Positions 17,466 through 25,568 of a DNA stretch of 64,000 nucleotides are shown one piece after another. A program made the position numbers and the translations under genes. Source of the stretch: Anabaena sp. WA102. Its GTDB lineage: Bacteria; Cyanobacteriota; Cyanobacteriia; Cyanobacteriales; Nostocaceae. The stretch is from NCBI RefSeq assembly GCF_001277295.1, contig NZ_CP011456.1, forward strand, positions 2,418,001 through 2,482,000, given 5' to 3'. How positions within the stretch are numbered: the stretch's first letter is position 1; each line of letters starts with the position of its first letter. The notes under the pieces were generated by a model. It was not told where the DNA came from, did not search any database, and saw only the letters and a program-made list of their open reading frames with translations.

Positions 17466-17641
17466 CTCTTAGGAGCTACGGTGTACACACAAGTTATCGA
17501 ATCACCATTATTCCTCAAATTACCCCACCCTAACCCTCCCCTTGTAAAGGGGAGGGAACTAATTTTTCCGGTTTCCCCCCAAAGCATCGGGGGGATTAAT
17601 GGGGGTAATTTAACTTGTGTGTACATGATAGCCTCTTAGGA
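17466..17641. mobile_element. 158-bp MITE with perfect 9-bp target duplication
   Basis: The element runs 17475-17632. Its ends GCTACGGTGTACACACAAGTT-type and AACTTGTGTGTACATGATAGC are inverted repeats of 21 bp matching at 18 positions. It is flanked by exact direct repeats CTCTTAGGA at 17466-17474 and 17633-17641. The interior holds smaller hairpins (CCCTCCCC with GGGGAGGG; CCCCCC with GGGGGG). It has no real gene; short open frames on both strands are consequences of the palindrome. Confidence 0.88.
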
Positions 17642-17729
17642 GAGGGTTAGGTAGAGGTGCGGGGAGATGCTTTGAAACCCCCATTCCCTCGTAGGGAAGC
17701 AAGCAGTTCATCTTTTCTGTGGAGTTCTC

Positions 17730-17859
17730 TTAGGGACTTCCAATTAAAAAAATACCCAAAAATTTCTTGTGGTGCGGGACGAATTGCCTGCTAATCATCA
17801 AGGACAGGCAGGATGCCCATCCCACAAAATTGGGTAATTTATTTTTTGGTGTTCCCTTA
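17730..17859. mobile_element. 130-bp MITE-like element overlapping a stop codon
   Basis: The ends are imperfect 30-bp inverted repeats (about 22 of 30 matching): TTAGGGACTTCCAATTAAAA on the left and the inverse of TAAGGGAACACCAAAAAATA on the right, both running into ACCCAA. An inner hairpin TTGTGGTGCGGGAC/GCCCATCCCACAA is present. TA at both borders is compatible with an IS630/Tc1-type non-autonomous element. Its right border supplies the TAA stop of the next gene. Confidence 0.65.
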
Positions 17860-18285
17860 GGTTATTTCTATCTGTAAATTCTTCAATGTCCTTTGCAAAA
17901 ATTTACCCCATTCTGCTGCTAGGGGAACTTCTGTAAACGGGACACGAATTGATTTAGGAGTAGTTAATAAAAACTCTAATTCGATTTTGCGACCTTTTTG
18001 GGGAGGATTTTCTATATCTACTACATGATCATTGACTAAAAAGCGGATTTCTTGAACGTCCAATAAGGAAAAAGTTTCTAATTCAATGGGTCCTTTTGTG
18101 GTTGGTTTTCCCCAAGTGATATCATTACCTTTTTGAGCTAATACTGCATAAATATCATACTTTGCCCGTTCAAATTGTTCTGCCCAAATTTGATAAGCTT
18201 GAAGTTTCTTAAATTCCTGTGAACCTTGCCAAGCTAACCAGAAAAATGCAACTAACAAAGGCAACCAAAAAAGACCACGTTCCAT
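17857..18285 (-). CDS. Hypothetical protein with N-terminal membrane anchor
   Basis: This 142-residue protein starts with a hydrophobic segment (GLFWLPLLVAFFWLAW), followed by a soluble domain with mixed alpha/beta character (ELETFSLLDVQEIRFLVND, GRKIELEFLLTTPKSIRVPF). I do not recognise a named family, though it looks like a conserved cyanobacterial protein. Its stop codon lies exactly at the border of the MITE-like element 17730-17859, so the natural C-terminus may have been changed by insertion. It is divergent from the subtilase gene. Confidence 0.65.
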   Translation of the reverse strand: MERGLFWLPLLVAFFWLAWQGSQEFKKLQAYQIWAEQFERAKYDIYAVLAQKGNDITWGKPTTKGPIELETFSLLDVQEIRFLVNDHVVDIENPPQKGRKIELEFLLTTPKSIRVPFTEVPLAAEWGKFLQRTLKNLQIEIT

Positions 18286-18497
18286 AATAATTCTTAATGC
18301 CTCTGTGAGAGGAGCGTCGTTAATTTCATGAGAAAATAGGTAAGAAGATAGAATTTTTTCTAAAATCCACCAAATACTATTTTACAATATAGCAATTTAA
18401 CTATTTTGTAGACAAATAACCATCTTGATAATTATTCTCTATTCCCTGTTACCTACTATATGAGTTATGGTAGTGAGCAAACTGACAAGAAGCGGTG

Positions 18498-20342
18498 ATG
18501 AAAAAACTTATATTATTGTGCTTGTTTGTGATTGGACTGGCTGCTGCTATATTTGGGTTTCTGAATTTTCAGGGACTAGCAACCAAAGGTGAGTTTGAGA
18601 CAATTTTGCTGGATTTTCGGGAAGATGTGGCAGAAAGTGTGATTGAGAAGGACTTACAAGCGATCGCTAGGCAATATCATGTTACCCCCCAATTGGATAA
18701 TAAATATTCAGCGACAGATCATGTATATGTTATCAAAGGCGATCGCCAAACACTCACAGATTTACGGAAATCGCCCTTTGCCAAAGTTACAGAATTTATC
18801 GAGCCAAATTACATTTATAAAATTGTCCCCCAAGGAAAAGCCACTTGGTTAGGAGAACTGTTAACGCCCCAAAAGGAAGAACCAAATTCTTCCTTAATTA
18901 GTCCCAATGACCAGTATTACAGCAAACAGTGGAACTTACACAAAATCGGTATAGAAGCGGCTTGGACACGGAGTAAAGGTAGTGGCATTACCGTTGCCGT
19001 CATTGATACGGGTATTACCAAAGTCCGCGACTTATATGAAACCAAATTTGTCAAAGGCTACGATTTTGTTAACGATACAGAAGCAGCCAAAGACGATAAC
19101 GGACACGGAACTCACGTCGCCGGCACAGTCGCCCAAGCCACCAATAACGCCTATGGTGTCGCTGGAGTGGCTTATGAAGCCAGTCTGATGCCCTTAAAAG
19201 TCTTAAATGCCGACGGTTCAGGAACAGTAGCCGACATTGCCGAAGCCATCAAATTTGCGGCTGATAACGGCGCAGACATCATTAACATGAGCTTAGGTGG
19301 TGGTGGTGCCAGCCAACTCATGGAAGATGCCATTAAATACGCCCACAACAAAGGTGTAACCATTATCGCCGCCGCCGGCAATGAAGACACCAACGGCGTG
19401 AGCTATCCCGCCCGTTATGATCATGTTATCGGTGTTTCCGCCTTTGGACCCGACGGTGAAAGAGCATCCTATTCTAACTATGGTGCAGGTGTAGATATTT
19501 CTGCCCCTGGAGGGAGTGAAACCGGGACAATTCTCCAAGAAACTATCAATGAACAAGGTGAAGGCGTATTTCTCGGACTCCAAGGCACAAGTATGGCTTC
19601 TCCCCACGTTGCGGGGGTAGCGGCACTAATCAAAGCCTTGGGAATCAAAGAACCCGACGAAATTTTGCAAGTTCTCCAACAGTCAGCTAGAGTCATTCAA
19701 GACGACGGTTTGAACTATTATGGGGCTGGACAACTCAACGCCAACGCAGCGGTTAAATTAGCCAGCGACGGCATAATTAGTGTTCCCGACTTTTTCCGGT
19801 GGTTACGAGAACAAGGCTATCTAAATCCTGGCTTTTGGATAGATGGCGGAGCGATCGCTTTAGTCCCTAAAATATTCATGGTAGTAGGCTCTTACCTCCT
19901 GGCTTGGTTTTTACGAACCTACTTCCCCTTCGCCTGGAGTTGGTCTCTATCTAGCGGCTTAATTTTCGGCAGTTCTGGTTTATTCTTCCTCAAAGGATTT
20001 TATATCTTTGATCTTCCCCAATGGCCTTTCCGAATTTTAGGTAGTTCCATTCCCGAATTAGGCAACACCTTACAGGGAACAGACGCACTAAATCCACTTT
20101 TTGCCAGCGTCCTAATTCCCTTTGTGTTAATAGCCTTATTTTTAGGACATCCTAGTTGGAAATGGTTTGCTATTGGTGCAACTTTAGGAATAACAGCTTT
20201 CCTCACAGTTAGCGCTATTTATGATCCAGCCGTTTGGGGTTTAGGAAATAGTAACCTCGCCCGAATCTTCCTCCTCGTCAATGCTTTACTTTGCTACGGA
20301 CTAGCCCGGTTAGCATTAAAAAAAGACGGACAAATTGCTTAA
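18498..20342 (+). CDS. Subtilisin-like serine protease (S8) with C-terminal membrane domain
   Basis: This protein of about 614 residues has an N-terminal hydrophobic segment (LILLCLFVIGLAAAIFGFL), a propeptide-like region, then a complete S8 catalytic domain: Asp in AVIDTGI (about 171), His in NGHGTHVAGT (about 204), oxyanion Asn in AAAGNED and Ser in GTSMASPHVAG (about 366). After residue 440 it has four or so hydrophobic helices (IFMVVGSYLLAWFL, VLIPFVLIALFLG, FAIGATLGITAFL, FLLVNALLCYGL). It is therefore a membrane-held protease with its active site probably outside the cytoplasm. ATG 18498 is preferred over the GTG directly before it. Confidence 0.93.
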   Translation: MKKLILLCLFVIGLAAAIFGFLNFQGLATKGEFETILLDFREDVAESVIEKDLQAIARQYHVTPQLDNKYSATDHVYVIKGDRQTLTDLRKSPFAKVTEFIEPNYIYKIVPQGKATWLGELLTPQKEEPNSSLISPNDQYYSKQWNLHKIGIEAAWTRSKGSGITVAVIDTGITKVRDLYETKFVKGYDFVNDTEAAKDDNGHGTHVAGTVAQATNNAYGVAGVAYEASLMPLKVLNADGSGTVADIAEAIKFAADNGADIINMSLGGGGASQLMEDAIKYAHNKGVTIIAAAGNEDTNGVSYPARYDHVIGVSAFGPDGERASYSNYGAGVDISAPGGSETGTILQETINEQGEGVFLGLQGTSMASPHVAGVAALIKALGIKEPDEILQVLQQSARVIQDDGLNYYGAGQLNANAAVKLASDGIISVPDFFRWLREQGYLNPGFWIDGGAIALVPKIFMVVGSYLLAWFLRTYFPFAWSWSLSSGLIFGSSGLFFLKGFYIFDLPQWPFRILGSSIPELGNTLQGTDALNPLFASVLIPFVLIALFLGHPSWKWFAIGATLGITAFLTVSAIYDPAVWGLGNSNLARIFLLVNALLCYGLARLALKKDGQIA

Positions 20343-20448
20343 TTAGATAATTGGTAATCATAGCCCCCTCCTCGCTTGCGGGGAGGGGGTTGGGGGTGGG
20401 GTTCTTGTACCTCATAACACCGGCAAGTTCTGTATTACCCATTGCTAA

Positions 20449-20478
20449 CCAACTGACAACTGACAACTGACAACTAAC
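20449..20478. repeat. Heptanucleotide STRR (CAACTGA)n
   Basis: About four copies of AACTGAC end three bases before the ATG of the next gene. The same heptamer forms a longer array at 44681-44758. A CCCCTCCTCGC/GCGGGGAGGGG hairpin lies just upstream (20364-20390). Confidence 0.8.
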
Positions 20479-20480
20479 AA

Positions 20481-20708
20481 ATGACTATTACAACCACTGG
20501 TACTATCGAACGTCGAAATATTGGACTTGGTGCTTGGGCTTTCGTAACCGAAGATGGTGTTACCTACGAAATCCCCAAAAGTTCCGATAAAACCTTACTA
20601 AAAGCCGGACAAAAAGCCAAAATTACCGGAAAAGTCCGAGAAGACTTAATGACAGCAGCAATGATTGGTTCCGTTTTAGAAATTCATTCCTTTGAAGTAA
20701 TCACATAA
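20481..20708 (+). CDS. Small conserved protein, possible OB-like fold
   Basis: This 75-residue protein is of unknown function. Its pattern (TGTIERRNIGLGAWAFVTED, VTYEIPKSSDKTLLKAGQ, KITGKVREDLMT, GSVLEIHSFEV) suggests a small beta-barrel like those in short OB-fold proteins. Codon use resembles the neighbouring genes. The ATG is directly preceded by a heptamer repeat array and has no obvious Shine-Dalgarno sequence. No operon partner is evident. Confidence 0.6.
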   Translation: MTITTTGTIERRNIGLGAWAFVTEDGVTYEIPKSSDKTLLKAGQKAKITGKVREDLMTAAMIGSVLEIHSFEVIT

Positions 20709-20714
20709 TTTAGT

Positions 20715-20826
20715 GTTGCTGATAGCCTGCGTGGCGTAGCCATATTGAGGTATGAAATTCCCAAATTGAACCTTTAAAACTCTTACCTTTGCGTCTTTGC
20801 GCCTTTGCGTGAGACTAAAATCTAAT
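20715..20826. mobile_element. Dispersed repeat with GTTGCTGA end, copy 2 (inverted)
   Basis: This is the reverse orientation of the element at 11432-11539, including TTGAGGTATGAAATTCCCAA, TTGAACCTTTAAAACTC and TTTGCGCCTTTGCGTGAGAC. A GATAGCCTGCGTGGCGTAGC segment is inserted near its left end. It reaches to within a few bases of the aminopeptidase P start codon. Confidence 0.7.
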
Positions 20827-20832
20827 TCTCCT

Positions 20833-22209
20833 ATGTACACAAACCTCCCAGAAATTCTCCGTCACCGTCGCCAAAAACTCGCAGAAATCATAGACTTACC
20901 CGCCGTTCTCTGGTCAGGTAGTAGCAGTCCCCGCAACTTCCCCGCCAATACCTTCCCCCACCGCGCCAATAGCCATTTCCTTTATTTCGCCGGAATTCCT
21001 CTCCAAAATGCCGCCATTCGCCTAGAAAGTGGCAACCTACAACTATTTATAGATGACCCCCACCCCAGTAGCGCCCTCTGGCATGGAGAAACCCCAAATC
21101 GTGAAGAAATTGCCGCCAAAATAGGCGCAGATGAAGCCAAAACAATGGCAGAATTAGCAAATTACTTAGAAGACGTGGCGACCTTGCCAGTACAAGATGC
21201 AACTACTTGGACACAGCAAACCCAACTTTTAGATAGATTCATTTTACCAAAAACTCAACTGGAAGGCATTGATTTAGAACTAGCGAAAGCCATTGTTTCT
21301 CTGCGGCTTACCCATGATGCAGCAGCATTGATAGAATTACGTAAAGCAGCGGTCGTGAGTGTAACAGCACACAAGGCAGGAATGGCAGCAACATCTTCAG
21401 CTAAACAAGAATCAGAAGTCCGCGCCGCAATGGAAGCAGTAATTATGGCTGAGAACATGACCACTGCTTACACCAGCATCGTTACAGTTCATGGTGAAGT
21501 TTTACACAATAATCATTATTACCACTCTCTCCAGCCAGGAGATTTACTTTTAGCCGACGTGGGTGCGGAAACCCAGACAGGTTGGGCGGCTGATATTACC
21601 CGCACCTGGCCTGTTTCTGGTAAGTTTTCATCAACCCAAAAAGACATTTATGATATTGTTTTAGCTGCCCATGATGCTTGTATTCAAAACATAGTCCCTG
21701 GTGTAGAATATGCAGAAATTCATCTGTTAGCAGCCACTATAATTGCTGAAGGTTTAGTAGATTTAGGAATTTTGCAAGGTAAACCAGAAGATTTGGTAAA
21801 AATGGATCTTCATGCTTTATTTTTTCCTCACGGAATTGGACATCTTTTAGGTTTAGATGTTCATGATATGGAAGATTTGGGAGACATTGCCGGTTATGAT
21901 CAGGGCAGAAGCAGAAGTAGCCGTTTTGGTTTAAGTTATTTACGATTAAATCGTCCCTTACGTCCAGGAATGTTAGTAACAATTGAACCAGGATTTTATC
22001 AAGTTTCGGCAATTTTAAATGATCCAAAAACTCGTTCTCAATATCAATATTTAGTCAATTGGGAACGTTTAGAACAGTTTGCAGATGTGCGAGGCATTCG
22101 CATTGAAGATGATGTCTTAGTTACAGAATCAGGGAGTGAAGTTTTAACCGCTGCATTACCAACTGAAACTAGTGCGATCGAAGATTTATTAAATGCCAAT
22201 TTTGCGTAG
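20833..22209 (+). CDS. Aminopeptidase P family (Xaa-Pro aminopeptidase)
   Basis: This metallopeptidase of about 458 residues removes N-terminal residues before proline. It has an N-terminal creatinase-like domain and a pita-bread catalytic domain with metal ligands in LLADVGAETQTGWAADITRT (two Asp), FFPHGIGHLLGLDVHD (His), TIEPGFY (Glu) and IRIEDDVLVT (Glu). The ATG at 20833 (MYTNLPEILRHRRQ) is chosen because an in-frame earlier start at 20797 would lie in a dispersed repeat and add an unrelated segment. A GTTGGGTT palindrome follows the stop and may act in termination. Confidence 0.93.
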   Translation: MYTNLPEILRHRRQKLAEIIDLPAVLWSGSSSPRNFPANTFPHRANSHFLYFAGIPLQNAAIRLESGNLQLFIDDPHPSSALWHGETPNREEIAAKIGADEAKTMAELANYLEDVATLPVQDATTWTQQTQLLDRFILPKTQLEGIDLELAKAIVSLRLTHDAAALIELRKAAVVSVTAHKAGMAATSSAKQESEVRAAMEAVIMAENMTTAYTSIVTVHGEVLHNNHYYHSLQPGDLLLADVGAETQTGWAADITRTWPVSGKFSSTQKDIYDIVLAAHDACIQNIVPGVEYAEIHLLAATIIAEGLVDLGILQGKPEDLVKMDLHALFFPHGIGHLLGLDVHDMEDLGDIAGYDQGRSRSSRFGLSYLRLNRPLRPGMLVTIEPGFYQVSAILNDPKTRSQYQYLVNWERLEQFADVRGIRIEDDVLVTESGSEVLTAALPTETSAIEDLLNANFA

Positions 22210-22236
22210 GTTGGGTTGACGCAAGGAAACCCAACA
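22206..22236. repeat. GTTGGGTT-family hairpin at the end of the aminopeptidase P gene
   Basis: GTAGGTTGGGTTGACGCAAG followed by AAACCCAAC forms a stem of 7 bp. It overlaps the stop codon of the preceding gene. Confidence 0.7.
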
Positions 22237-22309
22237 TGAGATCATATAATTAAGAGTTGTAATTCATTAATTCACATTTTCAATACTTTTAAAATCATGA
22301 AGAAAAACC

Positions 22310-23484
22310 CAGAAGTGTTGAATGTTAGGAAAAGATTAAAAAAAAGTACCATAATTTGATACAATCTAAAAAAATCTAGATAAAGAATTATCAAATTATG
22401 CGCTTAAAGAATTTTCCAGAAGTGGTCAAAACAATATTGAAACCATTGCCCAAAAAAGATTATCCAGTTCTGGACACATTTTCATTTGTATCAGTGTGGT
22501 TACAGTATGTCATGGATAAAAGTATAGTGAGTATGAGAGATTTATTTCAAAGACTAAATAATCAAGGGATAGATTTAAAAATATCAAATTTTTCCAAGGC
22601 AAGTAAAAAGAGAGATACTCAAGTATTTTTGGAGATAATAACTGAATTAAACAATCAACTGAGAAAGAAAAAAGGAAAGGAAGAAACCCAAGCATTATTT
22701 CCTATAGATTCAACAATTATTACATTAACAAGTAAATTATTATGGAGTCAAGGATATCATCAAGTAAAACTATTTTGTGGGTTAGATAGTTTGACATCAG
22801 AAGTTGGTGGAATGGTGATTCATTTTGGGCAAGGACATGACCATAAATATGGACAAGAAACAGTAGAAGCAATTCCGTCAAAAGGAGTAGGGATAATGGA
22901 TAGAGGATTTGCATCCTCCGAAAGAATATCTGAATTAAAACAACAAAAAAATAAAGCTTTTGTCTTAAGAATTAAAAATAATGTCACTTTAGAAATGCTA
23001 GAAAATGGTAATTGTAAAGTTGGCAAAGATGAAAGAGAAGTGGAAATTAGAGTAGTAGCATTTTGTGATATAGAAACTAAGAGTGAATTTCGTTTAGCAA
23101 CAAACTTATTAAATGAAGGAGAAGAGCAAGTTAGTAATCAAGAGATTATGGAAATTTACATACAAAGATGGCAAATTGAATTGTTATGGAAATTCTTAAA
23201 AATGCACCTCAAGTTAGACAGACTTATGACAAAGAATGAGAATGGAATTAGAATTCAGATAATGTGCTGTTTAATCGCTTATTTGATATTGCAACTAATA
23301 GAAATACCGCAAGAATTTGGCAAAACTTTATTAGATAAACTCCGTTATCTTCAGTCCTATATGTGTCAGGAAATAAGTTATGTTCATTGGTTTAGAAAAC
23401 TTATTTGGATAAGATGAAAAATAGCACTTATAGGCTAAGTTTATTTCAATATGTAAAGTTTTATTACGCTATTCAACATTTCTG
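22310..23484 (+). mobile_element. IS4-family insertion sequence
   Basis: CAGAAGTGTTGAAT (22310-22323) and ATTCAACATTTCTG (23471-23484) are inverted repeats of 14 bp with one mismatch, bracketing a full-length transposase gene. I see no clear target duplication, so the ends could be off by some bases. DNA to the right resembles the tail of a truncated gene. Confidence 0.75.
22398..23417 (+). CDS. IS4-family transposase (DDE, YREK)
   Basis: This 339-residue DDE transposase has the catalytic Asp residues in FPIDSTI and GIMDRGF. The IS4 signature Y-2-R-3-E-6-K is perfect in YIQRWQIELLWKFLK. The N-terminal helical region and the length are normal and no frameshift is visible, so it is probably active. 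Codon use is more AT-rich than in neighbouring housekeeping genes. It lies inside terminal inverted repeats at 22310 and 23484. Confidence 0.92.
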   Translation: MRLKNFPEVVKTILKPLPKKDYPVLDTFSFVSVWLQYVMDKSIVSMRDLFQRLNNQGIDLKISNFSKASKKRDTQVFLEIITELNNQLRKKKGKEETQALFPIDSTIITLTSKLLWSQGYHQVKLFCGLDSLTSEVGGMVIHFGQGHDHKYGQETVEAIPSKGVGIMDRGFASSERISELKQQKNKAFVLRIKNNVTLEMLENGNCKVGKDEREVEIRVVAFCDIETKSEFRLATNLLNEGEEQVSNQEIMEIYIQRWQIELLWKFLKMHLKLDRLMTKNENGIRIQIMCCLIAYLILQLIEIPQEFGKTLLDKLRYLQSYMCQEISYVHWFRKLIWIR

Positions 23485-23643
23485 CTGTGCGTGGTGTCGC
23501 TTGTTGGTGGATGACTGGTAATTATACAGGCTGCGATAAAGGCTTTACGGCTGACTATGTGCAAAAGGTAGTCCGCTTGTACAAGCAAGAAATTTCCAAA
23601 CCAACAACCACAACATATCCAGCACAGAAACATATCAATTGAT
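23485..23643 (+). pseudogene. Possible 3' remnant of an unidentified gene
   Basis: Directly to the right of the IS4 element one frame is open to a stop at 23641-23643 and reads SAVRGVACWWMTGNYTGC, DKGFTADYVQKVVRLYKQE and so on. The composition (Trp, Cys, a helical end) is protein-like, but there is no start codon outside the IS. I do not recognise the family. It may be a gene tail left after insertion and deletion. Confidence 0.35.
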
Positions 23644-23654
23644 ATAATTTAAAA

Positions 23655-23960
23655 TTAAGGATTTTCAACAGAGTCCCAACATTTATGATCACGCCAAACT
23701 GCATTTTTCGCCTCACACTTTTCCTGTTCTTTAGTACCAGTAATTGAGGTAGGGCGAATAATGTTTAAGTTGGATGTAACATAAGAAATCATGAACGAAC
23801 CGGTAGAGAAACCACAATAGATTAAAGTTCCAAAAAAAAACGTAACACTGACAAATTTAATAGCAGGTATTACAGAAAAACTACGTTTTTTGCCATAGAT
23901 TTGATAGCGCATATATTTCCTCAAGGTGGTGTTTATGGCAGATAACACCCTGGGAATCAA
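23655..23960 (-). CDS. Hypothetical small membrane protein
   Basis: This unrecognised protein has up to 101 residues; the start could instead be the internal Met (MRYQIYGKKRSF) at 23912. It has one hydrophobic segment (FVSVTFFFGTLIYCGFS) and a C-terminal region with two Cys in CEAKNAVWRDHKCWDS, which could form a disulfide outside the cytoplasm. It lies between an IS4 element and a pentapeptide-repeat gene, an accessory setting. Confidence 0.5.
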   Translation of the reverse strand: MIPRVLSAINTTLRKYMRYQIYGKKRSFSVIPAIKFVSVTFFFGTLIYCGFSTGSFMISYVTSNLNIIRPTSITGTKEQEKCEAKNAVWRDHKCWDSVENP

Positions 23961-24228
23961 TATGAACTTGTCAAATTATTTATAACAATATATCGTGGAT
24001 ATTTCTGTTAGCTAATAGACAAAGCTAAGTATGGTTTGCTGAATATGGACTGTTTATAGGGATTTTTAGGTAAATGAACTACATCTTTTTTATCTCACGC
24101 AGAGACGCAGAGGCGCAAAGGAAGAGAGAAACAAGAGTGTGGTTTAGATCCCACTATTAACATTGTAATTTGAATTGCTGGCAAATTATTAGTTTTCCGA
24201 AAATTGAATAGTAATTAAAAATGCTTAA

Positions 24229-25341
24229 TTACTCAGATTTTTTCCAACATTTTGGTCTATCAAGATAATCAGGTAAAATGGTCTTTTCATCGCCAATCGC
24301 CTCTTTAATCTGCTCTAATGTTAAATTTTTCGCTCCCATAAGGATTGCCTCTCTAAGGTCTGTATTTTTCAGGATAGCTGTTTCAAAGTCTGTATTTTTC
24401 AGGTTAGCTTTTAGGAGGGAAGCATCTTCCAGGTCAGCCTCTAGAAATTGTGCATTTTGTAGGTTTGCATGGTTAAGGTTTGCTTGTTGTAGTTTGGCTT
24501 CTGTTAAGTGTGCATCTTGTAGGTTTGCGTGATCAAGGTGTGCCATTTCTAAGTTGGCTTCACTGAAGTCTGCCCCTTGCAATTTGGCTTCTTGAAGGAA
24601 GACCCTTTGTAATTTAGCCTGTGCAAGAATTGCTCCTTTTAGGTTGGCTTTCCGAACATCTGCATCTTGCAAGTTAGATTGCTCGAAGTTTGCCCCTTCC
24701 AGGTTCGCTTCAGGAGAAAGAATTGCCCCCCTGATATCAATATTACTTAAATCAAGCCTCTGAGTTCCCTGATATTTCTCACAATTACGTCGTCCTATAA
24801 CGGTAAGGGCTGCTTGAATATCTGTCCGAAGTTTTGGTATTTCCTCCTTCTCTCCTTCCTCTTCTTTCTTCAAAGGTGCATTTTCTCGTACAAAAGCTGT
24901 CAGGACTTCCATAACTGTCCAATGATATTTTTTCGGCGCATCTTTAGCAATTTGTTCTAGGGCATAAATTCCGCCTAATTTTACTTCAGTCTTTTCATTA
25001 CCAAGCAATTCAATGGCTTTAGAAAACCGTTCTGTAATTTGTTTATCTTCTGCTGCTTGTGCATTTTTGTATACAGATTTAGCATTTTCATTAGCAGCGT
25101 TAGCACTTCTTGACGCTTGGTAAGCATTAAAAAAAACGGCAATTCCAGCAACAATTGTTCCAGTAGTTTGGGCGGCTGGAATACCATACTGTAATCTTTC
25201 ATGTATTGTTAAACCATTAGGATTTAAAAATGCAAAATCTGAAAAAGAAAATATCAAGACAATAGAAATTAAGACAATAAAAAAGATAATCCCTAGAATT
25301 ATCAATAAACTCTTGAAACCTTTTGTATTATTCTCAGACAT
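24229..25341 (-). CDS. Pentapeptide-repeat protein with N-terminal membrane segments
   Basis: This protein of about 370 residues starts with two hydrophobic segments (LLIILGIIFFIVLISIVLIF; TGTIVAGIAVFFNAYQ), then a helical region with YALEQIAKDAPKKYH and TVMEVLTAFVREN, then about 25 pentapeptides of the A(D/N)LXX type (for example ANLEGANFEQ, ADVRKANLKG). Such repeats form a right-handed quadrilateral beta-helix. This architecture is common in cyanobacteria and its function is unknown. The ATG at 25341 (MSENNTKG) is preferred to the one seven codons earlier, which follows a poor upstream region. Confidence 0.85.
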   Translation of the reverse strand: MSENNTKGFKSLLIILGIIFFIVLISIVLIFSFSDFAFLNPNGLTIHERLQYGIPAAQTTGTIVAGIAVFFNAYQASRSANAANENAKSVYKNAQAAEDKQITERFSKAIELLGNEKTEVKLGGIYALEQIAKDAPKKYHWTVMEVLTAFVRENAPLKKEEEGEKEEIPKLRTDIQAALTVIGRRNCEKYQGTQRLDLSNIDIRGAILSPEANLEGANFEQSNLQDADVRKANLKGAILAQAKLQRVFLQEAKLQGADFSEANLEMAHLDHANLQDAHLTEAKLQQANLNHANLQNAQFLEADLEDASLLKANLKNTDFETAILKNTDLREAILMGAKNLTLEQIKEAIGDEKTILPDYLDRPKCWKKSE

Positions 25342-25568
25342 AAAATAAATTGTTCTCCTCACGTTTTAACAACAAACATAGGTGTAAAGTAAAACAAAAT
25401 TTATTGTAGCGACTGTCTTGATTGTCAAGCGATCGTTAAGGAAAAATTTAAAGTCTAGGAAAAAAGTCAGAAAATAGAGGAGAAAAACAGAACAGAACAA
25501 AACAGGTAAATTATAGATTGCCATAAATTACCAAACTAGATTGGAGGTATAAAAACGACAGTAGAACT

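Noticed and set aside
17441..17639. Two short frames, one on each strand
   Set aside because: Both lie within the palindromic MITE at 17475-17632 and reflect its symmetry.
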